From Apostichopus japonicus (lineage: Eukaryota; Echinodermata; Holothuroidea; Aspidochirotida; Stichopodidae): 64,000 nucleotides of DNA. A program made the translations under genes and the position numbers. The stretch spans positions 22,383,713 through 22,447,712 of the forward strand of contig NC_092574.1 in assembly GCF_037975245.1 (NCBI RefSeq), read 5' to 3'. A model generated the notes under the pieces. It made no database searches, was not told the origin of the DNA, and saw only the letters and a program-made list of their open reading frames with translations. Below are positions 35,942 to 45,959 of this stretch, one piece after another (position 1 is the stretch's first letter; every line of letters starts with the position of its first letter).

Positions 35942-38248
35942 ATGCGGATACCTATTCGCGATATATCCATATCTAGAGAGGGATTAATAATACCACCTGT
36001 ACCCATAGGTCATTTTCCTTTATTATTGATTGATAAATTACCACATGAAAAAGGTTCTAACCCTGTTATTAACACAATCAGAAAATCGAGCATGCGCGAT
36101 CATGGAAGAATGTATATTATTAAACAAATATTTTGTATTAAAGAAAGCATCAAAGAAAACAATTGGGACGATGTCCTCGATAAACATGACGTCAATGTTG
36201 CTTATGATATATTTTACAATATTGTAGATTCAACTTATAATGATTGCTTTCCATACCGTAAAATAACTAAAAGAGGTAAAAAGAAACATCCTTGGATCAC
36301 AAAGGGTATACTAACCTCTATTCAAAGGAAAAATAAATTGTTCAAACGTTACATTAAGAATTCGACAGAAAGTTATAAGACTTCTTATAATACCTATCGT
36401 AATAAGCTTAATCATGTTATTAGATTCTCTAAGAGATTATATTTTAATAACAAGTTTTATGATGCTAGAAATAATTCGAAGAATACCTGGAATATCATTA
36501 ATGAAATTCTTCATAATGACCGCAAAAAATCAACATATCCTGCTTCTTTCAAAAATGGCGATCAAGAGATTACCAATGACATCGATATTGCAAACGACTT
36601 CAATAACTTCTTTATCAATCTTGGTCCTTCATTGGCAGACAAGATTACGAGCAAAGGGACGCATAACGAGTTTATGCATAAAACTAGTCACAACAATTCG
36701 ATTTTTACATTTCCTGTATGTGAGGAGGAACTCCTTAACGTTGCGACTGCTTGTCTAAAACCTAATAAAGCAGCAGGATATGATGATTTTAAGCCAGGTA
36801 TCATTAAACACATTATTCCTTTAATTACTAAGCCTTTGACTCATATTTGTAACTTATCTTTTAATACTGGAACATTTCCAGATTCGTTGAAAATTGCAAA
36901 GGTTATTCCGATTTTTAAAAAGGGCGAAGCAGATTTATACGAAAATTATAGACCCATTTCATTGCTTTCATGTTTCTCGAAAATCATTGAAAGACTTATG
37001 TTTAATCGAATTTTTAATTTTCTTAACAAATATGACATTCTATGCAACCAACAATATGGCTTTCGACCACATCATTCTACTGAACTTGCACTGGCAGATG
37101 CCGTTGACAAATTGTACAGCAGTCTTGATAATAATAGATCTTGCTTGGGTGTGTTCCTAGATCTTTCCAAAGCATTCGACACTATTGATCATACCATTCT
37201 ACTTAGTAAATTACAACATTATGGCATCAGAGGAACAACGCTGAACTGGATCGATAGTTATATATCTAATCGGCATCAATATATCTCTTACAAAAACACT
37301 CATTCTGATCTTGCAGAAATTCAATGTGGTGTTCCACAAGGCTCAATTCTAGGCCCTTTACTGTTTATTATATATGTCAATGACATCTGCCACGTATCAG
37401 AAATCGCAAACATTACGTTATTTGCCGACGACACAAATATTTTTTTCGAATCAAATGAAAATGAAAATTTATTTCATATTAAAGTGTCTTCTGAATTGAA
37501 TAAATTTAACGACTGGTTTGCCTCTAATAAGCTATCGCTTAACATTGGCAAAACGAATTATATCGTTTTTAATACATCCCGAAATTTTAGCTGGGATAAA
37601 GATATTTTTATGGGAGGTAAAATTCTCAAAGAGGTATTTTCTAATAAATTCTTAGGTGTACATATTGATCATAAACTTTCATGGGGTGATCATATTTCCA
37701 TAGTATGCAAGAATGTTGCAAAGAATATAGGAATATTATCGAAATTGAAACACTACCTGCCACAACACATATTAAAGACACTTTATCAAACTTTAGTGGT
37801 CCCACATTTTTCTTATTGCTCGATAATTTGGTCTGGTACACGTGATACTAATCTTAAGCCACTTATTATATTACAAAAGAAAGCTGTCCGCCACATATCA
37901 CATGCTGCACCACGTGATCACACCAACCTTCTATTCAAGGATCTGAATGTATTGAAAATTAATGACATAATACGTGTAAATCTTGCCACCTTCACTTATA
38001 AGGCTTGGAATGGACTCCTACCTAATGCATTTCATAATTATTTAATCAGTAATTCGGATATACATCACCACAACACAAGACATGCAAATCATGCGCATTA
38101 TCACAACACGAATACCTCAACAGGAATGTTAAGCCTCAGAAATCGAGCAATAAAAACCTGGAATTCTATTACTGACATTATTAAAAATAAATTATCGTGT
38201 AGGACATTTAGAAAATGTTATATTAAAGAAATAATTGCATCATATTAA
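35942..38248 (+). CDS. LINE ORF2-type reverse transcriptase, 5'-truncated
   Basis: An uninterrupted 768-codon frame. Residues about 20-50 resemble the end of an APE-type endonuclease, then a linker (KKHPWITKGILTSIQRKNK) that typically precedes the reverse transcriptase in Jockey/CR1-group LINEs. RT motifs follow: YENYRPISLLSCFSKIIER, QYGFRPHHST, motif A FLDLSKAFD (residues about 405-413), motif B GVPQGSILGPLLF and motif C FADD (494-497). The C-terminal region (YCSIIWSG, LQKKAVRHI, LRNRAIKTWN) is typical of the same group. All catalytic aspartates are present. Most of the endonuclease is missing, so the copy is probably dead on arrival by 5' truncation, yet the lack of any stop implies recent insertion. 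Confidence 0.9.
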   Translation: MRIPIRDISISREGLIIPPVPIGHFPLLLIDKLPHEKGSNPVINTIRKSSMRDHGRMYIIKQIFCIKESIKENNWDDVLDKHDVNVAYDIFYNIVDSTYNDCFPYRKITKRGKKKHPWITKGILTSIQRKNKLFKRYIKNSTESYKTSYNTYRNKLNHVIRFSKRLYFNNKFYDARNNSKNTWNIINEILHNDRKKSTYPASFKNGDQEITNDIDIANDFNNFFINLGPSLADKITSKGTHNEFMHKTSHNNSIFTFPVCEEELLNVATACLKPNKAAGYDDFKPGIIKHIIPLITKPLTHICNLSFNTGTFPDSLKIAKVIPIFKKGEADLYENYRPISLLSCFSKIIERLMFNRIFNFLNKYDILCNQQYGFRPHHSTELALADAVDKLYSSLDNNRSCLGVFLDLSKAFDTIDHTILLSKLQHYGIRGTTLNWIDSYISNRHQYISYKNTHSDLAEIQCGVPQGSILGPLLFIIYVNDICHVSEIANITLFADDTNIFFESNENENLFHIKVSSELNKFNDWFASNKLSLNIGKTNYIVFNTSRNFSWDKDIFMGGKILKEVFSNKFLGVHIDHKLSWGDHISIVCKNVAKNIGILSKLKHYLPQHILKTLYQTLVVPHFSYCSIIWSGTRDTNLKPLIILQKKAVRHISHAAPRDHTNLLFKDLNVLKINDIIRVNLATFTYKAWNGLLPNAFHNYLISNSDIHHHNTRHANHAHYHNTNTSTGMLSLRNRAIKTWNSITDIIKNKLSCRTFRKCYIKEIIASY

Positions 38249-38427
38249 TTAAAATATCATATAATTGATTTATTGTTGAAACGTTTAATTTGATCTTTAA
38301 TTTTTTTCTTCTCTTTTCTTTCTTCAGGGAGTCTTCTACATTGTTAAGCTATTGTATGCTTTATAGAAGACTTCCTTTCACCTTGTATATTTGCACGTGA
38401 AAAAACAAAATAAATCAAATCAAATTA
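38249..38427 (+). mobile_element. LINE 3' UTR and AAATC tail
   Basis: The short 3' UTR ends in ataaatcaaatcaaatt, a simple-sequence tail of the kind LINEs of this group carry in place of poly(A). Confidence 0.65.
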
Positions 38428-38429
38428 AC

Positions 38430-38720
38430 AAATCAATAATCATTTTACAAAAAATAAAATTCGTTATAATGCAATAACAATGTGTATATAATTGCAAGTT
38501 AAACATTCTTCGGGTCTGGTAATTATTAATAAGACATTATTTGTGACAAATTAATAATTTATCATTATGAAGTAATAATTCATATTTACCAAGTAATATT
38601 TCATTTTAATGAACAAGTATTTCATTACAGCAAAATAATAATTCGTACTAACAAATCAATATTTTTTTGGGGAAAATTACAACTCGTAATCACGAATTAA
38701 TAATTATAAATTATTTGGGT
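38430..38720. repeat. AT-rich degenerate tandem repeat
   Basis: Repeated taataattcat-, aagtaatatttcat- and caataatc-like words over about 290 bases, with no coding potential. Confidence 0.5.
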
Positions 38721-39259
38721 GGCATTAATGGGCCTAATTGTATGTCGGCTCAACATGCACAAACTCTCAAAGATTGAGTGAGAACCGATACTGAATGAAA
38801 TGGGTCAAAACAACCTATAGTATGATGGTGATCTCTATTAGGGATTGACCACAGGCTGACGAATAGCGGCTCCGTACTATACACTCATCATACTAACGTT
38901 AATTATACTTTACTCAACTCTTCAAGCCACGCAAACACTCCTAACGCCTGTAACGTTAGGCAATTAGCCTACTTATACTACAATTATTTGTCTTGTATTG
39001 CGAAAGATTCATCTCTTTCCTCCAGAGGCCTAAAGAAGCACACCTCCTTTTAAAAGTTGATTCACTGCTATGAAGCAAATCTGCCATTCTTTTGTTGCTG
39101 AAACCGATTTCATAAATTCCTCGAGTTGTATATCATCGTGTTCACCTATTTTAATTTGTACGAGTGTCGAGTGCGAGCGGTCGACGCAACTCGACTCTGT
39201 GATTGAAAAGTTCACGCCCGCCCACGATATAATATACAAGTTTGGCTGTCACTCAAATG

Positions 39260-39830
39260 GACAATCTCTGGGACGACCATCTCTAGGGTGACCATCTCTG
39301 AGTGAACGATCTCTGAATGGACGATTTCTGAATCACGGCCATTTCTAAGTCGCAACTGGTTCTAAGTCAAGACCGTTTCTGAATGGACGGTTCCCGAAAG
39401 GTTGGCTGTGCTTGCGCAGCGATCTCTGAGTAGACGGTCTGTGTATCAACGACCATCTCTAAGTGGACGGCTGCTTGCATTTGAGCAGCGATCTCTGAGT
39501 GGACGGCCATCTCTGAGTGGACGGCCATCTCTGAGTGGACGGCCATCTCTGAGTGGACGGCCATCTCTGAATGGACGATTTCTGAATCACGACCATTTCT
39601 AAGTCGCAACTGTTTCTAAGTCAAGGTTGGCTGTATTTGCGCAGCGATCTCTGAGTAGACTGTCTGTGTATCAACGACCATCTCTATGTGGACGGCGCCT
39701 CACGTTAAACGGTGGTTTCCTAGTGGACGGCTGCTTGCATTTGAGCAGCGATCTCTGAGTGGACGGGTCTCTGGGTGGACGGCCATCTCTGAGTGGACGG
39801 CACCTCACTTGACCTTTTCCGCGTTCCATA
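39260..39830. repeat. 18-bp minisatellite nested in a longer repeat
   Basis: Four successive exact units of atctctgagtggacggcc lie around 39,488-39,560, with variants throughout (atttctaagt, gatctctgagtagacgg). A longer segment (ttgcgcagcgatctctgagtagac through tggacgg) recurs near 39,410 and 39,630. The 80-codon minus frame with HSEMAV repeats is a translation of the array. Confidence 0.85.
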
Positions 39831-39839
39831 CTACCTCCA

Positions 39840-39945
39840 CAGAGTAATATATAGGTATTTATATATTTATAAAAATATACTTGTTAAAGTATATATTGGC
39901 CTAGGTATTTATATAAATATAAAAGTATACGTTTATAAATATATG
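39840..39945. repeat. AT-rich tataaatat repeat
   Basis: Two diverged copies of atatttataaaaatata-like sequence with flanking taggtatttat. Low complexity. Confidence 0.5.
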
Positions 39946-40399
39946 TTGTAAAGCAACGACAATTGATATCAGTAACTTTAAAATCTGAACGAATAGGATT
40001 TGCAGAACGCGTGATTAAAGTAATCAGTACAAAGGTTGTTACGCTATTCACATTGACTGAACCTTAGTTATAACGACTTCAAATTTGGTCATACCAAACT
40101 ATTGGGATCGGTGGTGCTGCAGGACAGGCCCAAGTTGAACATGTTGTTAGAACGGACAGTCGCATCAGTGACCGTGTGAAACAGAAACAATCAATGCCGA
40201 GAAAAACGCACGATGCGACGAGCACGCGGGCAAAAAATGCAAAAGAGCACACCGTGAATAAAATGATGAGCACGCAAGCACAAAATAAGTGACTTAAAGA
40301 GCAAAAGAGCACACCGTGAGCAAAATAGAGTAGTTTAGAGCAAATGAGCTGACTCAAATTAGATTTAACAATAAATCAGAAACACCATACACCTGGTTG

Positions 40400-41190
40400 A
40401 CCCCTATAAACTTTGGACATGTAATGTGAATGTATTCCTGTATAGCGCAATACGCATGATGCATATGTGCGCTTTACAGACGATCTATCATAAACGTTAC
40501 AATATAACAGTATAAATTATTAAAGTTAAGATCATAAAACTGATAATAAGTACCGGTAAAGCATAAAAGTTAAAAATCTATATGTCTACTACTTAAATCA
40601 CAAAAAGAAAATTATCCAGTAAAAGCAAAATGTTTGTTAAAAACCAACATATCCTAAAATCACAAAATCTTAAAAACCGTCATAGTGCTTGTGAAAGATA
40701 TGCGTTTTTAGGCGTGACTTTAAGGAGGTGAAGTCTGTGGTTATGCAAATTTCGGAAGGAAGCCCGTTCTATAGATCAGGTGCGGCGACAGAAAAAGCTG
40801 TGGGCCATAGTGCTTCTTGCTATTCGTGCTTCGTGGAACGAGATTCAAAAGGCTTAGGGCAAGGGTGCGTTTGGGTACTCGAGGTGTGATCAACTCAGAC
40901 AGGTAAGAAGGTGCCATTCCGTGCAAGCATTTAAGTGCAGTTATTAAAATCTTGAATTTTATGAGTTGGGGAATAGGCAACCAATGTAGATCGTATAGGA
41001 TAGGAGTAATGACGTCGAGAAAGAGTGCTCATGCGTGCGGCAGACTTCTGGATAGTCTGAAGAAGAAGAAGTGCAATTTTAGAAAGACCATGCATGCAGA
41101 AGAGCATTACAATAGTCAAGGCATGAGGTAATAAAAGCATGCATGCACTAAGCGTTCTGTGAGGGTGCGGTTTAAAAGACGACGAATTCT
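40400..41190 (-). pseudogene. LINE 3' half: end of reverse transcriptase and 3' UTR
   Basis: On the minus strand, in shifting frames: RIRRLLNRTLTERLVHA, then CNALLHGLSK, LQTIQKSAARM, and an open stretch at 40,741-40,980 with KFKILITALKCLHGMAPSYL followed by SELITPRVPKR. These are the C-terminal landmarks of CR1/L2/Jockey-like reverse transcriptases. The rest to about 40,400 looks like 3' UTR (gtaaagcgcacatatg). Several frameshifts make it inactive. Confidence 0.8.
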
Positions 41191-41191
41191 A

Positions 41192-41867
41192 TGGAACGCG
41201 AAAAGGACCACAACATATGATGATGTTAATGATGATCTAATTTTATGCGATCATGTACTGAAAACTTACGATCATGTACTAGAAATACACGAACATGTAC
41301 TAAAAGTATACGATCAGTACCAAACATATACGATCACGTACTAAAAGTATACGATCATGTTCTAAACATATACGATCATGTACTACAAACGTACGATGTA
41401 CATCAAAACAAATACGATCATGTACTAATAATGTTATGTTCAAAAATTGGCGTCTGCATACGCGTATGTATATTCATATGTGGCGTATGCATACAAGTAT
41501 GAATATTTAGTGTAAACTCATTAAGAACCATTAGGGGCTGGACTTCGGTGTCAACTTTGATATTCCTAGGGACACTTATAAATTGATATTCATACGCGTA
41601 TTCAAACTACAATAATGGATATACATACGCCACTTTTTTGTAACTTGCGCTTTTTCATCATCATCACAAGTTTTCAGTACATGATCGTATACGTTTTGAT
41701 GTACGTCTTACGTTTTTAGTACATTATCGCATGTTTTGATGTACATCTTAGTTTTTTAGTACATCATCGTATATGTTTAGTACATCGTCGTAAGTTCTTT
41801 AGTACATGAACGTATACACTAAGATCATCATTAACATCATCATATGTTGTGGTCCTTTTCACTTTCC
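41192..41867. mobile_element. Foldback element inserted in a LINE
   Basis: Termini ggaacgcgaaaaggaccac and gtggtccttttcactttcc are inverted, continued by aacatatgatgatgttaatg and its complement. Both arms consist of about 21-bp subrepeats (atacgatcatgtactaaaag). The centre has palindromic gcatacgcgtatg-like words. No transposase is present. It splits the LINE between codons for KI(G) and RIRR. I could not define a target duplication. Confidence 0.8.
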
Positions 41868-42370
41868 AATCTTCCATAGACCAATTGAAGCAGATTTGCA
41901 TATTTGTTTAATATTTACTTCTTTTATTTATTTGTTTGCCACAAATATTCTCGTCCATGAGGCCAGATTGATCGAAATATACTCCTAAGTTCCAAACTAA
42001 TGGTACTGATAAAACTTCGGAATACCCTACACGAAGCGATTCCAGTTTATCAGCGTCTTTGAAGTAAAATGAACAACTTCAGTCTTACTGCCATGTTGCA
42101 CCAGTAAATTGTCTCTCATCCAGGCTCTTATCTCAATAATATACTCTTCGATTCTAGGTTGAGCATCACTCTTGTGTTTGATATATAGCTGGGTGTCGTC
42201 TGCGAATAACATAGGTTCCAATCCTCGACGAATGATGATCTCCTCGAGTGGGACCGTGTAGAGGATGAAGAGTATTGGTCCGAGCGTCGTTCCTTACGGG
42301 ATCCCGCAAATGGGCGTGGTCTGGTCTGATTCGTTGGACGCAATTGACACGTACTGCTTTCTGTCCTTTA
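41868..42370 (-). pseudogene. LINE reverse transcriptase, catalytic part
   Basis: The minus strand encodes TPICGIP, a stop, GTTLGPILFILYTVPLEEII (motif B), then LEPMLFADDTQLYI (motif C), the region RAWMRDNLLVQHGSKTEVVHF, and after a frameshift NLGVYFDQSGLMDENI and QICKSASIGLWKI. The text resumes at 41,190 beyond the foldback element. Several stops and shifts are present. It is a different LINE lineage from the one at 35,942. Confidence 0.8.
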
Positions 42371-42977
42371 GGTATACGACCTAAATTTTAACAATCGTGA
42401 AATTACCATTGTAACGGCCCTCGAAATGATTCAATTTTGATATCAGACTTTCCAGTTTTCTCTACATTAGCAGTAAGTGCCACAACTTTAAGATCCATTA
42501 TTGGGCAGCTAAGAGATAGATGTACACGACAACACAATTACAACTCGCCGAAACGATCCGCAAATTGACTAAAGTCATTTCTTTCTAGCGTAAAATTTCC
42601 AATATTCCGTACAATATACGACGAAAACAATGGAGACTAATTAGGCATAACTTATCGGATAAAAATCCGCAGACTTTCGGTTATTCACGAAGGAAAGGGT
42701 CACTAATTCTTCTTCTACTGCACATAAGTCTCGGCTATGATACTACAAAGAATAACTACTGCGCATGTGGTAAGTATCAGGGAAAGCCCCATGAAGTAAT
42801 CGGCTGGATACGATGAAATAATAGAGGGCGTTGGAAACAAGTCGCCTGCAGAGCCGTATACGGCTCTGGTCGCCTGAGTCGGAAACCTCCTATGGTTCAA
42901 AGGAAATCTGATCACTCTCTGGGGAGGCCTTAAATTCGTGTTTAATCATAGGGTTTATGTATATATATATATATATT

Positions 42978-45174
42978 CAGGTGCGTATCCAGGGGGGGGG
43001 CGTTGGGGGCGCGCGCCCCCCGGGTAAGAAAAAGAGGAGAGAAAAAAAAGAGAAGAAAAAAGGAAAAAAGAGGGGAAAAAAGAGGAAGAGGAGAGGAAGG
43101 AAGGGAAAAGAAAAAGAAGAAAGAGAGGAGGGAGTAAAAGAAAAACGCGAAGACACCGGGGAGAGAAAGAGGAACAGTGACATCATTACAGCGCTGAAGG
43201 GTAGCCAGTGACGGATCAATGATTTCGTAAAAGTGTGACTCACCCTACCCCTTACACCGACAACTCCATTTTTTGACGTTTCCATTTTCCTCTCTCACTA
43301 ATGATCTATATATGTACTATATATGGTCTATCATAACGCGTGTGTAGAATTGTGCTATGAAACCAACTGTGGCTGGTCTCGAACTCGACCGTGTCGTCGG
43401 GGAACATGACGCATTTTGGGATGGGGGCGACCGCCCGCCCCCCCCCCATTCAGCATTTTTTTTAAATGATATCGCTAAGTAATTTCAAAATAGAAAGTGC
43501 TTAGAGGCAACTTACAAGGCCTGGGAAGTGTCATTTCCAGCGATCTGGGAGACATTTTCGGCCAAAATTTGCTTGTACGCTTCGCGCTAACAAATGGTCC
43601 TGGGTAGTGCCATTTCCAGCGATCTGGGAGGCATTTTCGGCCAAAATTATCTTGTACGCTTCGCGCCAACCTATGGTGGCGCTACGCTTAGATAATTTGC
43701 CTACAGGCTTCGCCCCTCCCTTGGCAAATTCCTCGCTACGCGCCTGTTCGAATTTGTAACGCAAACAGCAGATATCACATCATATCAGTGAGCATGAAAA
43801 TGGCGTTCCAGGATGAAAAGCCTCAAAACTGTCCGACTTGCCTGAAAAAATAACCAAAAATCTTCGCGCGCTAAGCGCGCGTTCAACGTGTTCATGTCAA
43901 TATCATATAAGCAAGCATCGGTTATTACATCGCATGCCATCATGTACCGTACGGTCCGTTCAAATTGCGCAGTATTTCGCGGGATGCTAATGTAAACAAC
44001 GACATGTCTCATGTAGATGGAGAAAAAGCATGGAGGTCCAATTATGTCAAAACTCTCTTTTACATTAGTAATGGCGAATTAGGGGCTGCACCCCCGCCGC
44101 GCAGTGGCGGAGCGTCCATACGGTCGGGGTGGATGCCCCCCCCCCCCTGACGGACTCAAATGGACTGCTGGCGCCTTTTCAGCTCTTAACCACTTTTTAC
44201 TTATTCTAGATTATTAACTTTTTTATTGCGCTCTCATCTACTTATTGACATTTGTCACATTTTCTTGGTGTAATTTGGCGATGACACCTTATTCTTCGTT
44301 TATCTGCAAATTAGCCAGGCCCGGAAAGGGTCATTTCCGGCGATCTAGGGAGTATCTTTATTCAAAAATTTTCTGTACGCTACGCGCCAACCAGTGGTGG
44401 CGCTCCGCTTAGATAGTGTCGAAAGCGCTCCTACAGACCATTCTCGCTACTCCTGACCAATACCCCCCTAGCTCCGCCACTGCCGCCGCGCCTCCTACGC
44501 CTATATGTGTAGTGTTCGGTTTCGGAAATATCTGTTATTTTTTCATTTCCTTCAACCAAGTTTTATAATAGCCGTTATAAGAGGTTTTAATGTTTGTACA
44601 CCAATAAATTAACTGTGTCTGAATTTTCGAAAATTTCTGACCAACATTCTGCATCACACTTCCCTCTACTCGTGCAATTTTGACCGGTCTGTTAGGGGTT
44701 GAAGGAAGTTTTTCTATATTGGTTGTCCATAGATGAAATTTTGTACAACATTATGGGTATGTTTTCAAGTGAGTTTATTCACGAGAAATGTGAATTTTCA
44801 AATTCTGAACAAATATGGGGCTTAAAACCTTGAAAAGTGGGGCTGACGGGTATTGTGGGCCGCGACGTAGAATCACCTACAAAAGCAAAGACCCACAGGA
44901 GATGCCATCAGGTCGAACATGATGTGTGCCGGGTTGACAAACTTCAAAAAGGTTATGGATGGAAAAAAAAACTATTAGGAAATACCTGGTTCTCAGGCAA
45001 AAAGTGTACATCTGGTTGGTTATTTCAAGCCCGAGAAGCGCCGTTTCCGGTGATCTGGGGGGGGGGGGCGTTTCAAAACAAGAAATTTTCTTGTACGCTG
45101 CGCGCCAACCGATGGTGGCGCTCCGCTTAGATAGTAATTCGCGCCCCCCGGGTTTGAAAATCCTGGATACGCGC

Positions 45175-45177
<3 letters not shown>
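42978..45177. mobile_element. Composite non-autonomous DNA element region
   Basis: Begins caggtgcgtatccagg after a (TA)n tract and ends cctggatacgcgcctg before another, so the two ends form an inverted repeat. An internal end-like sequence, cgctacgcgcctg, lies at 43,734-43,746. Four copies of a subterminal unit (tttccrgcgatctggg through cttgtacgctncgcgccaac) lie near 43,530, 43,610, 44,330 and 45,045. Such ends are common in non-autonomous DNA transposons, often hAT-like; no transposase is seen. Nested insertions are likely. Confidence 0.55.
43026..43134. repeat. 109-base pure purine tract
   Basis: No pyrimidine occurs on the plus strand over 109 bases. The Lys/Glu/Arg-rich frame across it is compositional and not a gene. 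Confidence 0.9.
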
Positions 45178-45235
<58 letters not shown>

Positions 45236-45279
45236 GTATATATATATATATATATATAGATATATATTTAGATATATAT
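45178..45279. repeat. (TA)n microsatellite
   Basis: Alternating TA tract interrupted by tatgta and tagata. Overlapping frames reading Tyr-Ile on both strands are not genes. Confidence 0.95.
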
Positions 45280-45402
45280 GTTGAGACTAGTGGAACACTA
45301 GTAGTTGTAACTCGGAGTTTCACGCGTTTTAGCGATCGTCAGACAATCGCTAAAACGCGTGAAACTCCGAGTTACAACTACTAGTGTTCCACTAGTCTCA
45401 AC
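45280..45402. repeat. Perfect inverted repeat, 57-bp arms, 9-base loop
   Basis: The left arm 45,280-45,336 and right arm 45,346-45,402 are exact reverse complements; the loop is cgtcagaca. It sits between two (TA)n tracts. This arrangement recalls terminal parts of Penelope-like retroelements, but no reverse transcriptase or GIY-YIG domain is nearby. Confidence 0.9.
45305..45346 (-). ncRNA. Hammerhead-ribozyme-like core
   Basis: On the minus strand: TTGT, then CTGACGA, stem II TCGC/GCGT closing an AT-rich loop (three GC pairs plus a U-U), GAAA, a short stem III ACT/AGT with loop CCG, GTT, then ACAA pairing with TTGT as stem I. The core residues CUGANGA, GAAA and a GUH cleavage triplet are all present, with cleavage predicted between 45,309 and 45,308. 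Minimal hammerheads with short stem III are known in Penelope-like elements. The plus strand lacks CUGANGA. The competing 57-bp hairpin may prevent folding. Confidence 0.5.
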
Positions 45403-45485
45403 TAGTATCAACATATATTCCGCTCTGTTCACTGGACATAGAGCACTCTGCGCCAAGATAGACGCCAACCAACCAACTCTATTTA

Positions 45486-45489
45486 GATA

Positions 45490-45522
<33 letters not shown>

Positions 45523-45612
45523 ATATATATATATATAAATAAATATATAAATATATATATAAATATATATATATTTATTTATTTATTTGTATTTATATAT
45601 ATATATAAAATA
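45486..45612. repeat. AT-rich tatatatt microsatellite
   Basis: Imperfect TA/TTTA low-complexity tract following the hairpin element. Confidence 0.9.
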
Positions 45613-45959
45613 AAAAGATAAAAATTACTAAAGGGCGGATTTTCAAATGATCTATTTTAAGCAACGGCTCATAAAAAAACCAGTTAGCTATTCATTGATT
45701 GGTTGAATTCAAACTAGTGGATTTGGGGAACTGTATGCGATTAAATTCAAATGAGGAAATTTTTGGAAGACGCTCTTTATCTGCAGAAGTCCTTAAGAAC
45801 TCGCCAACTAACGTTCTTAACAGGGAAAAACTTAGTTTATTTCTTAGTTTGCTGTTTTGTGATGAAAACATGTGAAAACTCGATGGACATGTCAAAAAAG
45901 TGAGAAACGGTGACAAAACGCAAAAAAAAAGCTGCATTTCAACGTGTATTATCTTTTAT

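Noticed and set aside
42977-43285. Lys/Glu-rich plus and Phe/Leu/Ser-rich minus frames
   Set aside because: Produced by the homopurine tract; no conserved features.
44877-45384. 141- and 148-codon frames on both strands
   Set aside because: They run through (TA)n and composite-element repeats; Tyr-Ile runs are compositional.
45280-45402. Bacterial-style terminator or integron-like site
   Set aside because: The context is a eukaryotic repeat between TA tracts; arms are far too long and no transcription unit ends there.
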